NCBI GenBank assembly: GCA_029168955.1
Contig: JAPDOI010000174.1
Span: forward strand, 620,001 to 684,000
From: Aplectana chamaeleonis
Lineage: Eukaryota > Nematoda > Chromadorea > Rhabditida > Cosmocercidae
Length of the DNA stretch: 64,000 nucleotides
Direction: 5' to 3'
Positions within the stretch are counted from its first letter, which is position 1, and every line of letters starts with the position of its first letter. The notes under the pieces were generated by a model that saw only the letters and a program-made list of their open reading frames with translations, was not told the origin of the DNA and made no database searches. A program made the position numbers and the translations under genes. Of the stretch, positions 11,857 to 22,819 are shown in pieces.

Positions 11857-12486
11857 TCAGCCTCCCCTTTTTGGGATGGCACTCTTGCTCATCACTTGGC
11901 CACGATAAATGACGGCGGTGTCGTCGACCTTGCGAGCGTCTCGTAATTTGGCGCGTAGTTCAGAAGAGTAAGAGGGCCTAACATAAACACGGCTGTAAGC
12001 TCCGTCCTTGGACTTCAGATTGTGGCTGGTGCGTAGTAATTGGATGGCATCGTGATGATTACTAAATGCCACTTTGATCGGTCGGCGCTTGCTCTCATCG
12101 TACACTCCCATGCGGTAGACATGAGTAGGTACTGCATCAACTTGGAGCAGGTCCAAGATCGCTGATACAGTTTCTACATCGGCCTGCCTTCTATCACGCG
12201 GTTGGAGCTCGGTCTCCTCATTAACACCCATTATTACGACCTCAGAATTCTTCACCTGTGAATTAGCCGCCGGGACGGCACTCGAACGCTGGTCACCGAC
12301 GGCAGTAGGTTGAGAAGTTCCACTCTTCATCGCCGCGATCTCGGCCATAGCATCGCAGAACGTTCGGAGCACAGGTTGAAGAGCATCAGAGATCGCCTTC
12401 GCGATCAGCTCCGCCAGACCAGCCATAGCGTCTTTCACGGCTTGATCAACCATTCTGGCCAGTTCTTCCTTCTGCTTCTGTTGCAT
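11857..12486 (-). CDS. CR1-like ORF1 protein (left arm copy)
   Basis: A 209-residue frame starting MQQKQKEELARMVDQAVKDA. The first ~60 residues are heptad-rich and likely form a coiled coil. The second half (VVIMGVNEETELQP to YVRPSYSSELRAKLRDARK) resembles the RNA-binding part of LINE ORF1 proteins: basic, with RRPIKVAF and LLRTSHNLKSK. The expected role is RNA binding and chaperoning in a ribonucleoprotein. It ends earlier than the right-arm copy because an A-run is two bases shorter near 11872. The gap to ORF2 is 137 bp. Confidence 0.75.
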   Translation of the reverse strand: MQQKQKEELARMVDQAVKDAMAGLAELIAKAISDALQPVLRTFCDAMAEIAAMKSGTSQPTAVGDQRSSAVPAANSQVKNSEVVIMGVNEETELQPRDRRQADVETVSAILDLLQVDAVPTHVYRMGVYDESKRRPIKVAFSNHHDAIQLLRTSHNLKSKDGAYSRVYVRPSYSSELRAKLRDARKVDDTAVIYRGQVMSKSAIPKRGG

Positions 12487-12530
12487 CTTTCGAAAGCGTG
12501 ATACCTCAAACTTGGGTAATTAAACCAAAC

Positions 12531-13220
12531 ATTACTCCTGGGACAACAGATAACTCTCAAGTGTCTTTTTGAATTCACTTAGTTTCCCCACTATCAAACC
12601 TGACCGAAGTAGTTTATTGAATTCAGACCCCGCTCTATTGACAAAGAAGTGCTGTCGTACGTTCCGCCTGGCCCCAATGAGGCCCAATTTCACCGGTGCT
12701 CCCCTAGTGGTTGATGGTCTAAGGTTGAACAGCCGGCTAGCCTTGATACCAGCACTCCCATGAATGATCTTATACATCATTATCATATCAAACCTTCTCC
12801 TGCGCTCTAGAGTGGTTAGGCCCAGTTTGGCGTTTCTGGTGACATGACACACGTTGCGATTCGTCTGAAACCACGATGTCCGGAAGTAAACTCTACGTGT
12901 GAAAGTATTCTGGACTTTCTCAAGCGCGTCGATGGATCCTCTTTTGTATGGATTAAAAACTACCGTACCATACTCCATTAGTGGACGTACGTACGTTTTA
13001 TACACCTCGGTCAGCACGTTTGCATTAGTAGTTGATAGTGCTCGAAACGCGCAGTGCATCATCCTAGTAGCCGTGGACGCAACCTGGAGGCAGTGATCAT
13101 CGAAATTAAGATCGTCCTTGATAAGAAAACCAAGGTCCTTAATCTCCCTGACCTCGCTCATGACCATTTCTCCGAAAGTGATGTTTGGATCCAGCAGATG
13201 GGTACTGAGCAGTAAGAAGC
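12531..13220 (-). pseudogene. C-terminal reverse transcriptase of CR1-like family B (left arm)
   Basis: Minus-strand frame 13167-12532 (211 residues) covering the region after the catalytic palm: REIKDLGFLIKDDLNFDDH, TYVRPLMEYGTVVFNP, then VQNTFTRRVYF and a stop after LLSQE. Upstream codons continue to about 13220, where homology ends, so endonuclease and palm are missing. Its own 3' UTR follows at 8670-8521, displaced by the family A insertion. The frame is intact here and frameshifted in the right-arm copy. Confidence 0.85.
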
Positions 13221-13229
13221 TTCACTGCA

Positions 13230-14306
13230 TAGGGCAAGACTACTATAGCTCTTGTAAGATGCCTTCGATTGCACCTACGAGGTACCTATGTGCACTCGAT
13301 CTCAACGGATGCATTTGGAAAAATTTATCTCTGAATGGTTAGATATATTGGAATATATTGGAAACATCCGGTTTGAAAGCATTTTTAGTTCCCGCGAGGA
13401 AAACCTTTGACCCATTTCATCGCAACCGTTTGCAGACTCCCTTGAAACGAGCGAAACCAATAGATGTTTCATTTAAGACAGCTCTGTACAAGTTGTTGAT
13501 GTTTAAAAAGGAATACATGCTGATATTCTTTCACGACCCTTCCTTTTACCATAAGGAACGTGGGCGGAAACCGTGCTCTGGCGAAGCGCCAGTAGGGGCG
13601 CGCCGCGACCGCGCCGCAGTCGACCCGTCGCAAAAATGCGGCCCACATTTAGGCCTCTTTCAGAGTTCGATCGCTCTGCGACGCGATCGTGGGCACGGCG
13701 ACGCGACCGTCGCGTCGCCGTGGAAATCGCAGATTTTGGAAGTGTGAATGCCCAATCGCGGAAGTTGGCGACCACGCACTTTTACGTACACATTCTAATC
13801 GACGCCTGTTTCATGTTCGCGGTGTCGCGCAATTGGCTAGTCATTTCTGATAAAAAGGTGCATTGTGCTTTGCCATTTAACTTTAACTTTATTACACGCC
13901 CTTGCAGACGTTTAGAAACATAGAAAGGGCAGGAAAACAACGAAAACATCGAGGAACTTGAAAAATGACATGTTTCGAAAGGAAAAAGCGTAAAACGATT
14001 GATAGATCCTTTCTTGACAATGAAGGTAATTTTTGACAAGTGTTTTGAATTAAGTGAAGTTGATCGGTATCTGAACAGTATGACTCATCTTCAAGTATTA
14101 AATGCCGTCTCTGAAGATGGAGAAGCTGCGCCCCAAAGAGGTGCGCGGCTGACGGAATTTAAGCTTGAACCTTTCTCCCCTAGTATTTGATTCATCAGTT
14201 TGAAAAATGAATGAGCTTTGAGACCCAGTCTTCCAGTTATAATATTATATACCAAAATTAAATCATTTCTTTTGCGTCTTTAATGTAAAGTATCCAAATT
14301 AAGCAT
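13230..14306. other. Inner part of left arm: GC-rich foldback and RT relic
   Basis: No intact gene. 13630-13790 is GC-rich with repeated GCGACGCGACSG words and contains AGGCCTCTTTCAGAGTTCGA (about 13652), repeated in the spacer at about 14322. The region 14190-14306 (minus strand) is the copied end of the reverse-transcriptase relic described for the spacer. Short open frames have no recognisable motif. Confidence 0.5.
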
Positions 14307-15159
14307 CCCAGCACAGGTGTAAGGCCTCTTTCAGAGTTCGATCGCTCTGCGACGCGACCGAATGAAAACACTGTGTATCGATCTGGTCGCGTCGCGCGAT
14401 CTGGTCGCCGGCCTTTCAGACAAGATCGCGGGAAAAGTCGCCCAATCGCGCGATTGGGCGACTGAGACGGCCAGATCGCGTCGCCATGCAGTGCACGGCG
14501 ACGCGACCGATCGCGGCGACCGCTTCATATGTCCTCGTTCAAATTCCTCCTTTTTTCACGTTGATTCAGGCGAAATCAGTATAAGTAGGCAAAACAATCA
14601 TAATACAAAACAATTATTATCATAAAATGATTATTATCATAAAAAAATCTACGATACACTTGAGGGTGACAATAAAACTAGGATCCAAACCATAATTGAC
14701 ATTGTAGTTCAATTGTCTAAACGAAACCTTCTCCCTCTTTCCACTCAAAAAAGCCAAGTACTACACCTGGGTAGAACTACTAATCCGGAAGGCGGGTACA
14801 ATATCGATGGTTCAATACTTCAGCATGTTAACCTAGTTAAAGTAGTTAAAGATTTAGAGTTTCTTGTCGATTCGAAATTGAATTTTGATAAGCATTTGGA
14901 TAGTATTGTTGCGAAAGCTGAACAGAAACTTTTCCTTCTCTTCAAATCGCTGAAAACTAAAGGTCCATCGCTTTTGGTTACAGCCTATGAAATTTACGTT
15001 CGATCTGTTTTTGAATATGGTACCTGTATCTACTTTCCTCATTAAAAAACCTGCGTTGCTAAACTAGAAAGAGTGCAAAACAACTTCAAAAGGAAGGTCT
15101 TCATAAGGTCTCTTGGCTTCACGTATAGGAGTAATCCCCATGGCATAGTGAGGAATCGT
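14307..15159. other. Unique spacer of the giant palindrome
   Basis: 853 bp that does not fold on itself, between the two arms. The left half (14320-14530) is a GC-rich repeat of GTCGCGTCGC and GCGACGCGAC words starting with the same 20-mer as 13652. The right half is coding-like reverse-transcriptase sequence (14713-15159) that runs straight into the right arm. Confidence 0.85.
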
Positions 15160-15290
15160 ATGCTTAATTTGGATACTTTACATTAAAGACGCAAAAGAAA
15201 TGATTTAATTTTGGTATATAATATTATAACTGGAAGACTGGGTCTCAAAGCTCATTCATTTTTCAAACTGATGAATCAAATACTAGGGGA
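14690..15290 (+). pseudogene. CR1-like reverse transcriptase C-terminal relic spanning spacer/right-arm junction
   Basis: The frame starting near 14713 shows QVLHLGRTTNP, VKDLEFLVDSKLNFDKHLDS, YEIYVRSVFEYGTCIYFPH and, after a stop at 15043-15045, KLERVQNNFKRKVFIRSLGF and RKRNDLILVYNIITGR. This is the connection region of a CR1-type reverse transcriptase, distinct from families A and B and closest to the fragment at 49323-50087. The right arm begins inside it (15160). The left arm holds only the part after that point, inverted. At least two stops interrupt it. Confidence 0.8.
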
Positions 15291-16249
15291 GAAAGGTTCA
15301 AGCTTAAATTCCGTCAGCCGCGCACCTCTTTGGGGCGCAGCTTCTCCATCTTCAGAGACGGCATTTAATACTTGAAGATGAGTCATACTGTTCAGATACC
15401 GATCAACTTCACTTAATTCAAAACACTTGTCAAAAATTACCTTCATTGTCAAGAAAGGATCTATCAATCGTTTTACGCTTTTTCCTTTCGAAACATGTCA
15501 TTTTTCAAGTTCCTCGATGTTTTCGTTGTTTTCCTGCCCTTTCTATGTTTCTAAACGTCTGCAAGGGCGTGTAATAAAGTTAAAGTTAAATGGCAAAGCA
15601 CAATGCACCTTTTTATCAGAAATGACTAGCCAATTGCGCGACACCGCGAACATGAAACAGGCGTCGATTAGAATGTGTACGTAAAAGTGCGTGGTCGCCA
15701 ACTTCCGCGATTGGGCATTCACACTTCCAAAATCTGCGATTTCCACGGCGACGCGACGGTCGCGTCGCCGTGCCCACGATCGCGTCGCAGAGCGATCGAA
15801 CTCTGAAAGAGGCCTAAATGTGGGCCGCATTTTTTGCGACGGGGTCGACTGCGGCGCGGTCGCGGCGCGCCCCTACTGGCGCTTCGCCAGAGCACGGTTT
15901 CCGCCCACGTTCCTCATGGTAAAAGGAAGAGTCGTGAAAGAATATTAGCATGTATTCCTTTTTAAACATCAACAACTTGTACAGAGCTGTCTTAAATGAA
16001 ACATCTATTGGTTTCGCTCGTTTCAAGGGAGTCTGCAAACGGTTGCGATGAAATGGGTCAAAGGTTTTCCTCGCGGGAACTAAAAATGCTTTCAAACCGG
16101 ATGTTTCCAATATATTCCAATATATCTAACCATTCAGAGATAAATTTTTCCAAATGCATCCGTTGAGATCGAGTGCACATAGGTACCTCGTAGGTGCAAT
16201 CGAAGGCATCTTACAAGAGCTATAGTAGTCTTGCCCTATGCAGTGAAGC

Positions 16250-16935
16250 TTCTTACTGCTCAGTACCCATCTGCTGGATCCAAACATCACTTTCGGAGAA
16301 ATGGTCATGAGCGAGGTCAGGGAGATTAAGGACCTTGGTTTTCTTATCAAGGACGATCTTAATTTCGATGATCACTGCCTCCAGGTTGCGTCCACGGCTA
16401 CTAGGATGATGCACTGCGCGTTTCGAGCACTATCAACTACTAATGCAAACGTGCTGACCGAGGTGTATAAAACGTACGTACGTCCACTAATGGAGTATGG
16501 TACGGTAGTTTTTAATCCATACAAAAGAGGATCCATCGACGCGCTTGAGAAAGTCCAGAATACTTTCACACGTAGAGTTTACTTCCGGACATCGTGGTTT
16601 CAGACGAATCGCAACGTGTGTCATGTCACCAGAAACGCCAAACTGGGCCTAACCACTCTAGAGCGCAGGAGAAGGTTTGATATGATAATGATGTATAAGA
16701 TCATTCATGGAGTGCTGGTATCAAGGCTAGCCGGCTGTACAACCTTAGACCATCACACACTAGGGGAGCACCGGTGAAATTGGGCCTCATTGGGGCCAGG
16801 CGGAACGTACGACAGCACTTCTTTGTCAATAGAGCGGGGTCTGAATTCAATAAACTACTTCGGTCAGGTTTGATAGTGGGGAAACTAAGTGAATTCAAAA
16901 GACACTTGAGAGTTATCTGTTGTCCCAGGAGTAAT
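16250..16935 (+). pseudogene. C-terminal reverse transcriptase of CR1-like family B (right arm)
   Basis: Mirror of 12531-13220. The frame from 16301 is open to MYKIIHG, then frameshifts near 16712 relative to the left-arm copy. The coding end (SYLLSQ region near 16925) is followed directly by family A sequence. Confidence 0.85.
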
Positions 16936-16979
16936 GTTTGGTTTAATTACCCAAGTTTGAGGTATCACGCTTTCGAAAG

Positions 16980-17708
16980 ATGCAACAGAAGCAGAAGGAA
17001 GAACTGGCCAGAATGGTTGATCAAGCCGTGAAAGACGCTATGGCTGGTCTGGCGGAGCTGATCGCGAAGGCGATCTCTGATGCTCTTCAACCTGTGCTCC
17101 GAACGTTCTGCGATGCTATGGCCGAGATCGCGGCGATGAAGAGTGGAACTTCTCAACCTACTGCCGTCGGTGACCAGCGTTCGAGTGCCGTCCCGGCGGC
17201 TAATTCACAGGTGAAGAATTCTGAGGTCGTAATAATGGGTGTTAATGAGGAGACCGAGCTCCAACCGCGTGATAGAAGGCAGGCCGATGTAGAAACTGTA
17301 TCAGCGATCTTGGACCTGCTCCAAGTTGATGCAGTACCTACTCATGTCTACCGCATGGGAGTGTACGATGAGAGCAAGCGCCGACCGATCAAAGTGGCAT
17401 TTAGTAATCATCACGATGCCATCCAATTACTACGCACCAGCCACAATCTGAAGTCCAAGGACGGAGCTTACAGCCGTGTTTATGTTAGGCCCTCTTACTC
17501 TTCTGAACTACGCGCCAAATTACGAGACGCTCGCAAGGTCGACGACACCGCCGTCATTTATCGTGGCCAAGTGATGAGCAAGAGTGCCATCCCAAAAAAA
17601 GGGGAGGCTGAGCCGTCGGTGGAGGTCAACGCTGCTTCATCGCAGTGTTCTCCGCCTCCCCGGGCGGCTCACCCCCCCTCCCGGTACTCTCCTTCGCTTG
17701 ACATGTGA
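16980..17708 (+). CDS. CR1-like ORF1 protein (right arm copy)
   Basis: A 242-residue frame starting MQQKQKEELARMVDQAVKDA: coiled-coil-like N-terminus, then the RRPIKVAF...YVRPSYSSELRAKLRDARK nucleic-acid-binding-like segment. The proline- and serine-rich tail (SSQCSPPPRAAHPPSRYSPS) is missing from the left copy because of a 2-nt difference in an A-run near 17594. Likely the RNA-binding partner of ORF2. The separation of 42 bp from the next frame suggests translation from a dicistronic transcript. Confidence 0.78.
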   Translation: MQQKQKEELARMVDQAVKDAMAGLAELIAKAISDALQPVLRTFCDAMAEIAAMKSGTSQPTAVGDQRSSAVPAANSQVKNSEVVIMGVNEETELQPRDRRQADVETVSAILDLLQVDAVPTHVYRMGVYDESKRRPIKVAFSNHHDAIQLLRTSHNLKSKDGAYSRVYVRPSYSSELRAKLRDARKVDDTAVIYRGQVMSKSAIPKKGEAEPSVEVNAASSQCSPPPRAAHPPSRYSPSLDM

Positions 17709-17750
17709 AATGACGGGGAGTCCGGACCGCCCTCAAAAGCTAATAAGACC

Positions 17751-20535
17751 TTGAACTGTATTTATTTCAACGCTCGCTCGATCAGAAATAAACTTGACTC
17801 TTTACACGCTTTACTCGAATTCTCATCTCCCGATGTTGTCGTTATATGCGAGACATGGCTTACTGAGGGCGACCCGGATGCTCTAATAGCGCCATCCCAT
17901 TCCTATGTAGTCTATAGATGTGATCGTGTATCGGGTACTGCCGGTGGTGGAGTAGCGGTTATTGTGAAGAAGTGTATTAAAATTGTAGATTTTGGGCATA
18001 GATCGTTCAATTTCCATTGTGAGCTTATGTTTCTCGATGTTGTTTCGGAATTAGGTTCCTGCTTTCGTTTAATTGCAGCCTACCGAAGGCCTGCAACGAG
18101 TAGCCAAGATTCCACCGAGATGCTCGAGACTATAGCAGACTGGTGTACTGTGCAGTGCCCTTCAGTAGCTGTTGGTGATTTCAATTATCCATTTTCTCCT
18201 GAAGACTCTGGTATGTGTTTTACTGCTTCCTTTGAACATTTCCTCATCAATTCTGGTTTGTCTTGTTTGAATTCCGATCCCACGCACGGGAAGTACGTGC
18301 TCGACTTGCTCCTGTGTAATGACCTCACTTTGATCTCTGAATGGGAACTTCAACCGAACTTTTCCACGAGTGACCACTGTAGCATAACCTTCAAAATTGA
18401 GTTTGAATCCGACGTTAGCCAAACAACAAAAAAATTGGATTTCCGTAGGGCAAATTGGGACCATGTCAATCTTTATCTATTGGATATGGACTGGGATATA
18501 TGCTTTTCGGACTGCCTGAGCATAAATGAAATGTATGAAGCCTTTATCTCATACGTTCACTTCGTAGTAGAAAAATGCGTCCCCCTTCAAAAAGGCGGCC
18601 ATAAGTCCAAAAACTTCTCACCGCATTTGCAAAAATCAAAAATTGGCTGCTAGGAAGCATTTCCTATGGCGAGATCGCTTTAAACCGGGTGGACGGGTGG
18701 CCTTCAATAAGTGCGCAAAGGACTTTGAAAGGGAATGCAAACGCTTTGCGAAAAACCGTGAAAAACGGCTTATTTGTTCTGGTAACCGTAAAAATTTCTT
18801 CAAGTATATGAATACCAGGGTGAAGACTCGTAAGGGTATTTCCGCATTGAAAAGCGAGTCAGGTGAAATCATCGCTGATGATCAACAAAAGTGCGAGGCC
18901 TTCGCAATTTATTTTTCAAAGGTTTTTGTTCAGGATAACGGTACCGCTCCTCCATTTCCCAAACGATGCCCGCATAATTTGCGATCCATCACCATTGACT
19001 GCGAATTGATTGCGTCAGCAATTAAGAAATTGAGCGACAAAATCTCTCTTACTCCAGATTCTTTACCTTCTTGTTTTATAAAGAGAGCCTCCGTTGGATT
19101 GTGTTACCCCCTCTTGTGCATCTTCAAACACAGTCTAGCAGTGGGAACCCTACCGACTGCGTGGAAAACTGCAATTGTCTCACCTTTGCTTAAAAAGGCA
19201 CCAGCAAATCAGGTCTCTAACTATCGGCCTATTAGTCTAACCTCCTCGGTGTGTAAAGTCCTCGAGATTATTGTCAAAGACTGTATCCTTTCCCACCTAA
19301 CATCAAATAAGCTCCTCAATCCTGCCCAGTATGGTTTCCTGCCTGGCAAGTCAACATTGTCCCAGTTGTTATCCTCGTTTCATGACTGGTGTTCGGCACT
19401 TAACGAAAACTGCCAGACTGATGTAGTCTATATAGATTATGCAAAAGCTTTTGACACTGTATGTCATCACAAATTGTTAATTAAACTCAAAAGTTACGGT
19501 ATTTGCGCTGATATTTGGAACTGGCTAAAGTCTTTTTTAATATCTCGGACATTTTGTGTAAAAACTGGCAATTTCTGTTCTCGTCCATACCCGATCACCA
19601 GTGGTGTTCCTCAGGGTAGTATTCTGGGTCCATTGTTGTTTCTTATCTACATAAACGACGCTCCAGATAGTCTATCAAGTTCTTGTAAGCTCTATGCGGA
19701 CGACCTCAAGATCTATCGGCCTCTTAATGAGCCTGCAGTTGACTTTTATGAGCTTCAATGTGACCTCGATCGACTAGCCGAGTGGTCGAAAGTGTGGCAG
19801 CTACAATTATCAGAAGAAAAATGCAGCTTGCTGCATATTAACTTTCGTCATGAATGCCCCTTACGTTTAAACGGTGTGAAGCTTCCTGTGCACGAGGTTA
19901 TCAGGGACCTAGGTGTTCTCATTAGTTCGAATCTTAGCTGGAACTCCCATTGCAGAGAAATCTCCAAAAGAGCTACCTCGGTGGCTAACTGTATTTTGAT
20001 CCTGAAACATCCCTGTCTTGTTCACTACAAGAAAGCATTCACCGTTTACTGCCGACCCCTACTGGAGTACTGTACTCAGGTTTGGTCACCTTCCACAGTG
20101 GAAGATGATGAGATCATTGAAAATGTGCAAAAACGATACTCTAGACGTGTGTTCACCAAAGTATTCCCAAACAGAGAAGTTCCAGATTATGCAGCTCGAT
20201 TGGATATGCTAGGGTTAAATACCCTACGATATCGCAGAGCTGAATTTGATTTACATCTGTGTTATAAGATCGTGCATGGTTTTTGCGACATTCCCTTTGA
20301 CAGCCTTTTCGTGTTTACTCGCCACCATGTCCGTTCTCGCAAACATGGATTCCAACTTGAACGGAAATTCACCTCTAAAGGCAGCATATTGAATTCCTTT
20401 GCGTTCAGGGTTGTCAGAACTTGGAACAATTTGCCTGCAGAAATCGCTGAATCCGGAAACTTTTCTATCTTTCGAAGTAGATTATCCAAGTACGATCTCA
20501 GGTCATTACAAGGAACGAGTGAGCGTCCACTCTGA
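17751..20535 (+). pseudogene. CR1-like ORF2: endonuclease plus reverse transcriptase (right arm), one frameshift
   Basis: The endonuclease domain (VICETWL, AVGDFNYPF, SDHCSITF) lies in 17751-18580. An extra C in the run at 18581-18585 breaks the frame. The rest (18643-20535, about 630 residues) is open and holds YRPISLTS, YGFLPGKSTLSQLL, VVYIDYAKAFDTV, SGVPQGSILGPLLFL and KLYADDLKIY, with the two catalytic Asp in YADD, and then the thumb. Relative to the left arm, 3 nt are missing near 19997, in frame. If the C-run is a sequencing error, this copy would encode the whole ~928-residue protein. Confidence 0.9.
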
Positions 20536-20812
20536 TTAAAAGGGTATTACTAATAATCTAATGTGACGGGTTTTTCCAGCTTGTTGTGCTTTTCTTTGTC
20601 CCAGAAGCGGTGGCCTCAAGTATCTTGAGACAAGATGTCATTCGAATTGTAGAAAGAAAAATTTCCTCTGCAAAAAAAAAAAAATCATATTTTGTCCCCT
20701 TCTCACTTCTGCCATTGTTATGCATCTTTTTTTTTTACTTTAACAAAGAATCTCATTCACATACGTGTATATGTATGTTTCTTTATTTCCACAATAAAGT
20801 CGTTGAATGACA

Positions 20813-20962
20813 TAAGATCTCTTTTCTTGATGGTGCCGATGTATGCCTAATAGTCAGTTGATCCATTTGTTTATTGTTGTTCGACTGATTTTAGTGCTTT
20901 TATTATTCTGTTGTTGTCTTTGACACGGTTTTACCATGTAATAAATCAAATCAAATCAAGCA
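20813..20962 (+). mobile_element. 3' UTR of CR1-like family B (right arm)
   Basis: Starts CATAAGATCTCTTTTCTTGA and ends in an AATAAATCAAATCAAATC tail. It matches the intact family B end at 51033-51318 (minus) and is cut off from its coding end by family A. Confidence 0.82.
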
Positions 20963-21203
20963 CAACATTTAGTAACCAACGAAACTCGGGATGTACGCTG
21001 CGAGGGTGAAAAATCAATCTGGAAAATACCCAACCGTAAAGAACATACCATATTCATCACATAAGTATGCACACTAATCCTCTTTCGGAAGTAATAGTTA
21101 TATCTAGTTTGTTCCTTCGCGCGTTTCTGAGGAGCGAGGGTAGAAACAGCGAGTGTGGGGGGGAGACGCTGCATACGCGCGCGCACTGCGGTGGAATCTA
21201 ATC
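20963..21203. other. Short non-coding stretch in right arm
   Basis: About 240 bp between the family B tail and the family E stub; mirrored at about 8281-8520. Nothing recognised. Confidence 0.4.
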
Positions 21204-21272
21204 CTGTGAAGGCCGCCCAGTTCCTCAACCTATGACAAAAACCACTTTGAGGCTGCAGAAGAAGAAGAAGAA
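21204..21272 (+). mobile_element. Stub of retrotransposon family E (right arm)
   Basis: 69 bp containing CGCCCAGTTCCTC, CTATGACAAA and a GAA-repeat tail, flanked by GGAATCTAATC at 21193-21203 and 21273-21283. Mirror of 8212-8280. Confidence 0.82.
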
Positions 21273-21335
21273 GGAATCTAATCGGCCCTTTTCGGATGCT
21301 TTAGTCCCTCGTTTGTACAAAGTCCCCAGTCCTAA

Positions 21336-21617
21336 GGGCCCGATTAGAGTCCCACCGCTTGGAGGCGCGGCAGCATGCAATAGAGGAGAATCGACCATGC
21401 GGCGCCGCACGGCCGATTCTCTCTATGGCGTTGCTTAAAGGCTTTATTTGCCTTCCGCCGCCGAGCGGCGCAGCCAAGTGCAATCCTATGATATCGATCG
21501 TGCCGCGAGATCAACATTACAGAAATGCGCTGTGCCGCGCCGAGCGGTGTATAGTATAAACGCTGCCTATTGAATGCTGCAGCGCCTCGCAGAAGCGGGA
21601 CGACTCTATTTGGGCCC
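21336..21617. mobile_element. GGGCCC-TIR MITE with TAA target duplication (right arm)
   Basis: Mirror of 7867-8148. GGGCCC ends are flanked by TAA at 21333-21335 and 21618-21620. Confidence 0.82.
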
Positions 21618-22027
21618 TAAGACCAAAGAAGATATTGAAAAGAATTTGATGAAAAATTAATTAATCATCTTTCTTCTGAGAGCCAGAGGCTCGAGAACGA
21701 AGAGCGCGATCCCATCACCAGACTGCATTAGAAGAAAGATCAATGGTCCCACAACCCTAGAATTCGCGAACCACACAGATCACCCCCTCCCCCGATTTCG
21801 CGAACCGTATAGAGAGCAACCAATGTAGATATATCGCAAAACCAGCAAGGAAAAAGAATAAATCTTCAAGAGGCTCCCCTCTAAGAGGTTCTCCTTTTTA
21901 AACAGTTTTTTCATCGATATTCGAGGGTTTTATGGGGACTTTTTCCATTTTCCTATTTTTGGTGAACTTTCTTACTCAAAAACGGTAGAGGATAATACGG
22001 TTTTTTTATCGTGAATACTGCCTTTGA

Positions 22028-22498
22028 AGGCACAGCTCAACCTCAAAATAAATGGCTTTTCGGTTTTCTGCACATCTTGAGAACGGGCCCACGCTGATTC
22101 CAATGATGCCTCTGGAATCGCTCAAGACCCGTTACGAACGGAGTTATGGCCCTCAAAAATTGAGCTACGGAATCATGGTGGACGAGTTTGCCGAGGCTTG
22201 TAACAGTCATCGTTTGCAACCGATGTATGCGAGCCGACCAGAATGAAGAGAGAGGCTGAGAATGAAGGGAAGAACGGGCTATTAATCAAAACCATCTCTC
22301 ATCTCACCACTGTTGAGCTCGGAAGATCGAAAAAGGGGCGTGTCAAAGTGGCTTCCTGATGTGCGCGCCCCAGGGTGGCTTCCTCCTATATTTCACTTAA
22401 TGGGAGGAATCGGGAGCTCCCACTTGGCAGGTGCTATATAGAGTGGGTCTGCATCACAAGTATGTGGAAATCTCGGATTTCGCACCTGACCTGTGCCT
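22028..22498. mobile_element. Putative MITE with TTAA-type target (right arm)
   Basis: Mirror of 6983-7455. It starts AGGCACAGC after TTGA and ends CTGTGCCT before TTAA (22499-22502). Confidence 0.5.
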
Positions 22499-22541
22499 TT
22501 AAGGTAAAGCTGATAAGGTAGACTGCCTCATTAGAATGTAA

Positions 22542-22819
22542 TGTGCTTATCTGGGTCAAATTCCGGTCCGCAATTACGTCTCGACACGCTTTGCGGCCGC
22601 GCGATTTCGAGTCGGAAGAGTTTCCAGCGCCGCAGCTGCCGATCTGTTGACTCTAGATGGGTTTTACGAACTGGAAACTAAACAAAATGGAAGAAAACTG
22701 TATAAAAAAAGTCATATCGAGTCGGCTTTGGAGCTGGAAACTCGATTGACTCGAGCGCGTGCGGCCGCAAAGCGTGTCGAGACGCATTTGCGGACCGGAA
22801 TTTGACCCAGATAAGCACA
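22542..22819. mobile_element. MITE, TGTGCTTATCTGGG family (right arm)
   Basis: Mirror of 6663-6939, flanked by GTAA at 22538-22541 and 22820-22823. Confidence 0.88.

Larger units (their letters stand above)
8671..12530 (-). mobile_element. Near full-length CR1-like retrotransposon, family A (left arm)
   Basis: A ~3.86-kb minus-strand element with ORF1 (12486-11857), endonuclease/reverse transcriptase ORF2 (11719-8940) and a 3' UTR ending in the conserved CTTTATTTCCACAATAAAG segment. It lies inside the 3' UTR of family B. The mirror copy is 16936-20812. I see no clear target duplication, as is common in CR1. Confidence 0.92.
5102..14306. repeat. Left arm of giant inverted repeat
   Basis: This 9.2-kb stretch is the reverse complement of 15160-24383 with only scattered substitutions and small indels. 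Homology starts at CAGTTTGGGTCATTGATTCT (5102; partner ends at 24383) and ends at GTATCCAAATTAAGCAT (14306; partner starts at 15160). Matching coordinates sum to 29466 at the inner end and 29485 at the outer end, so net indel difference is only about 19 bp. The arm carries mirrored MITEs, a repeated-unit 3' end, a family E stub, and nested CR1-like families A and B. Confidence 0.95.
16936..20812 (+). mobile_element. Near full-length CR1-like retrotransposon, family A (right arm)
   Basis: Plus-strand copy with ORF1 (16980-17708), ORF2 (17751-20535) and 3' UTR to the GTTGAATGA terminus. It interrupts family B: its left edge abuts GGAGTAATGTTT of the family B coding end, and its right edge abuts CATAAGATCTCTTTTC of the family B 3' UTR. 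Of the three family A copies in this window it is the best preserved. Confidence 0.92.

Noticed and set aside
14307..15159. Palindrome explained as a missed-adapter sequencing artefact
   Set aside because: Such artefacts fold back with almost no spacer; here 853 bp of non-palindromic sequence separates the arms. A misassembly is still possible.
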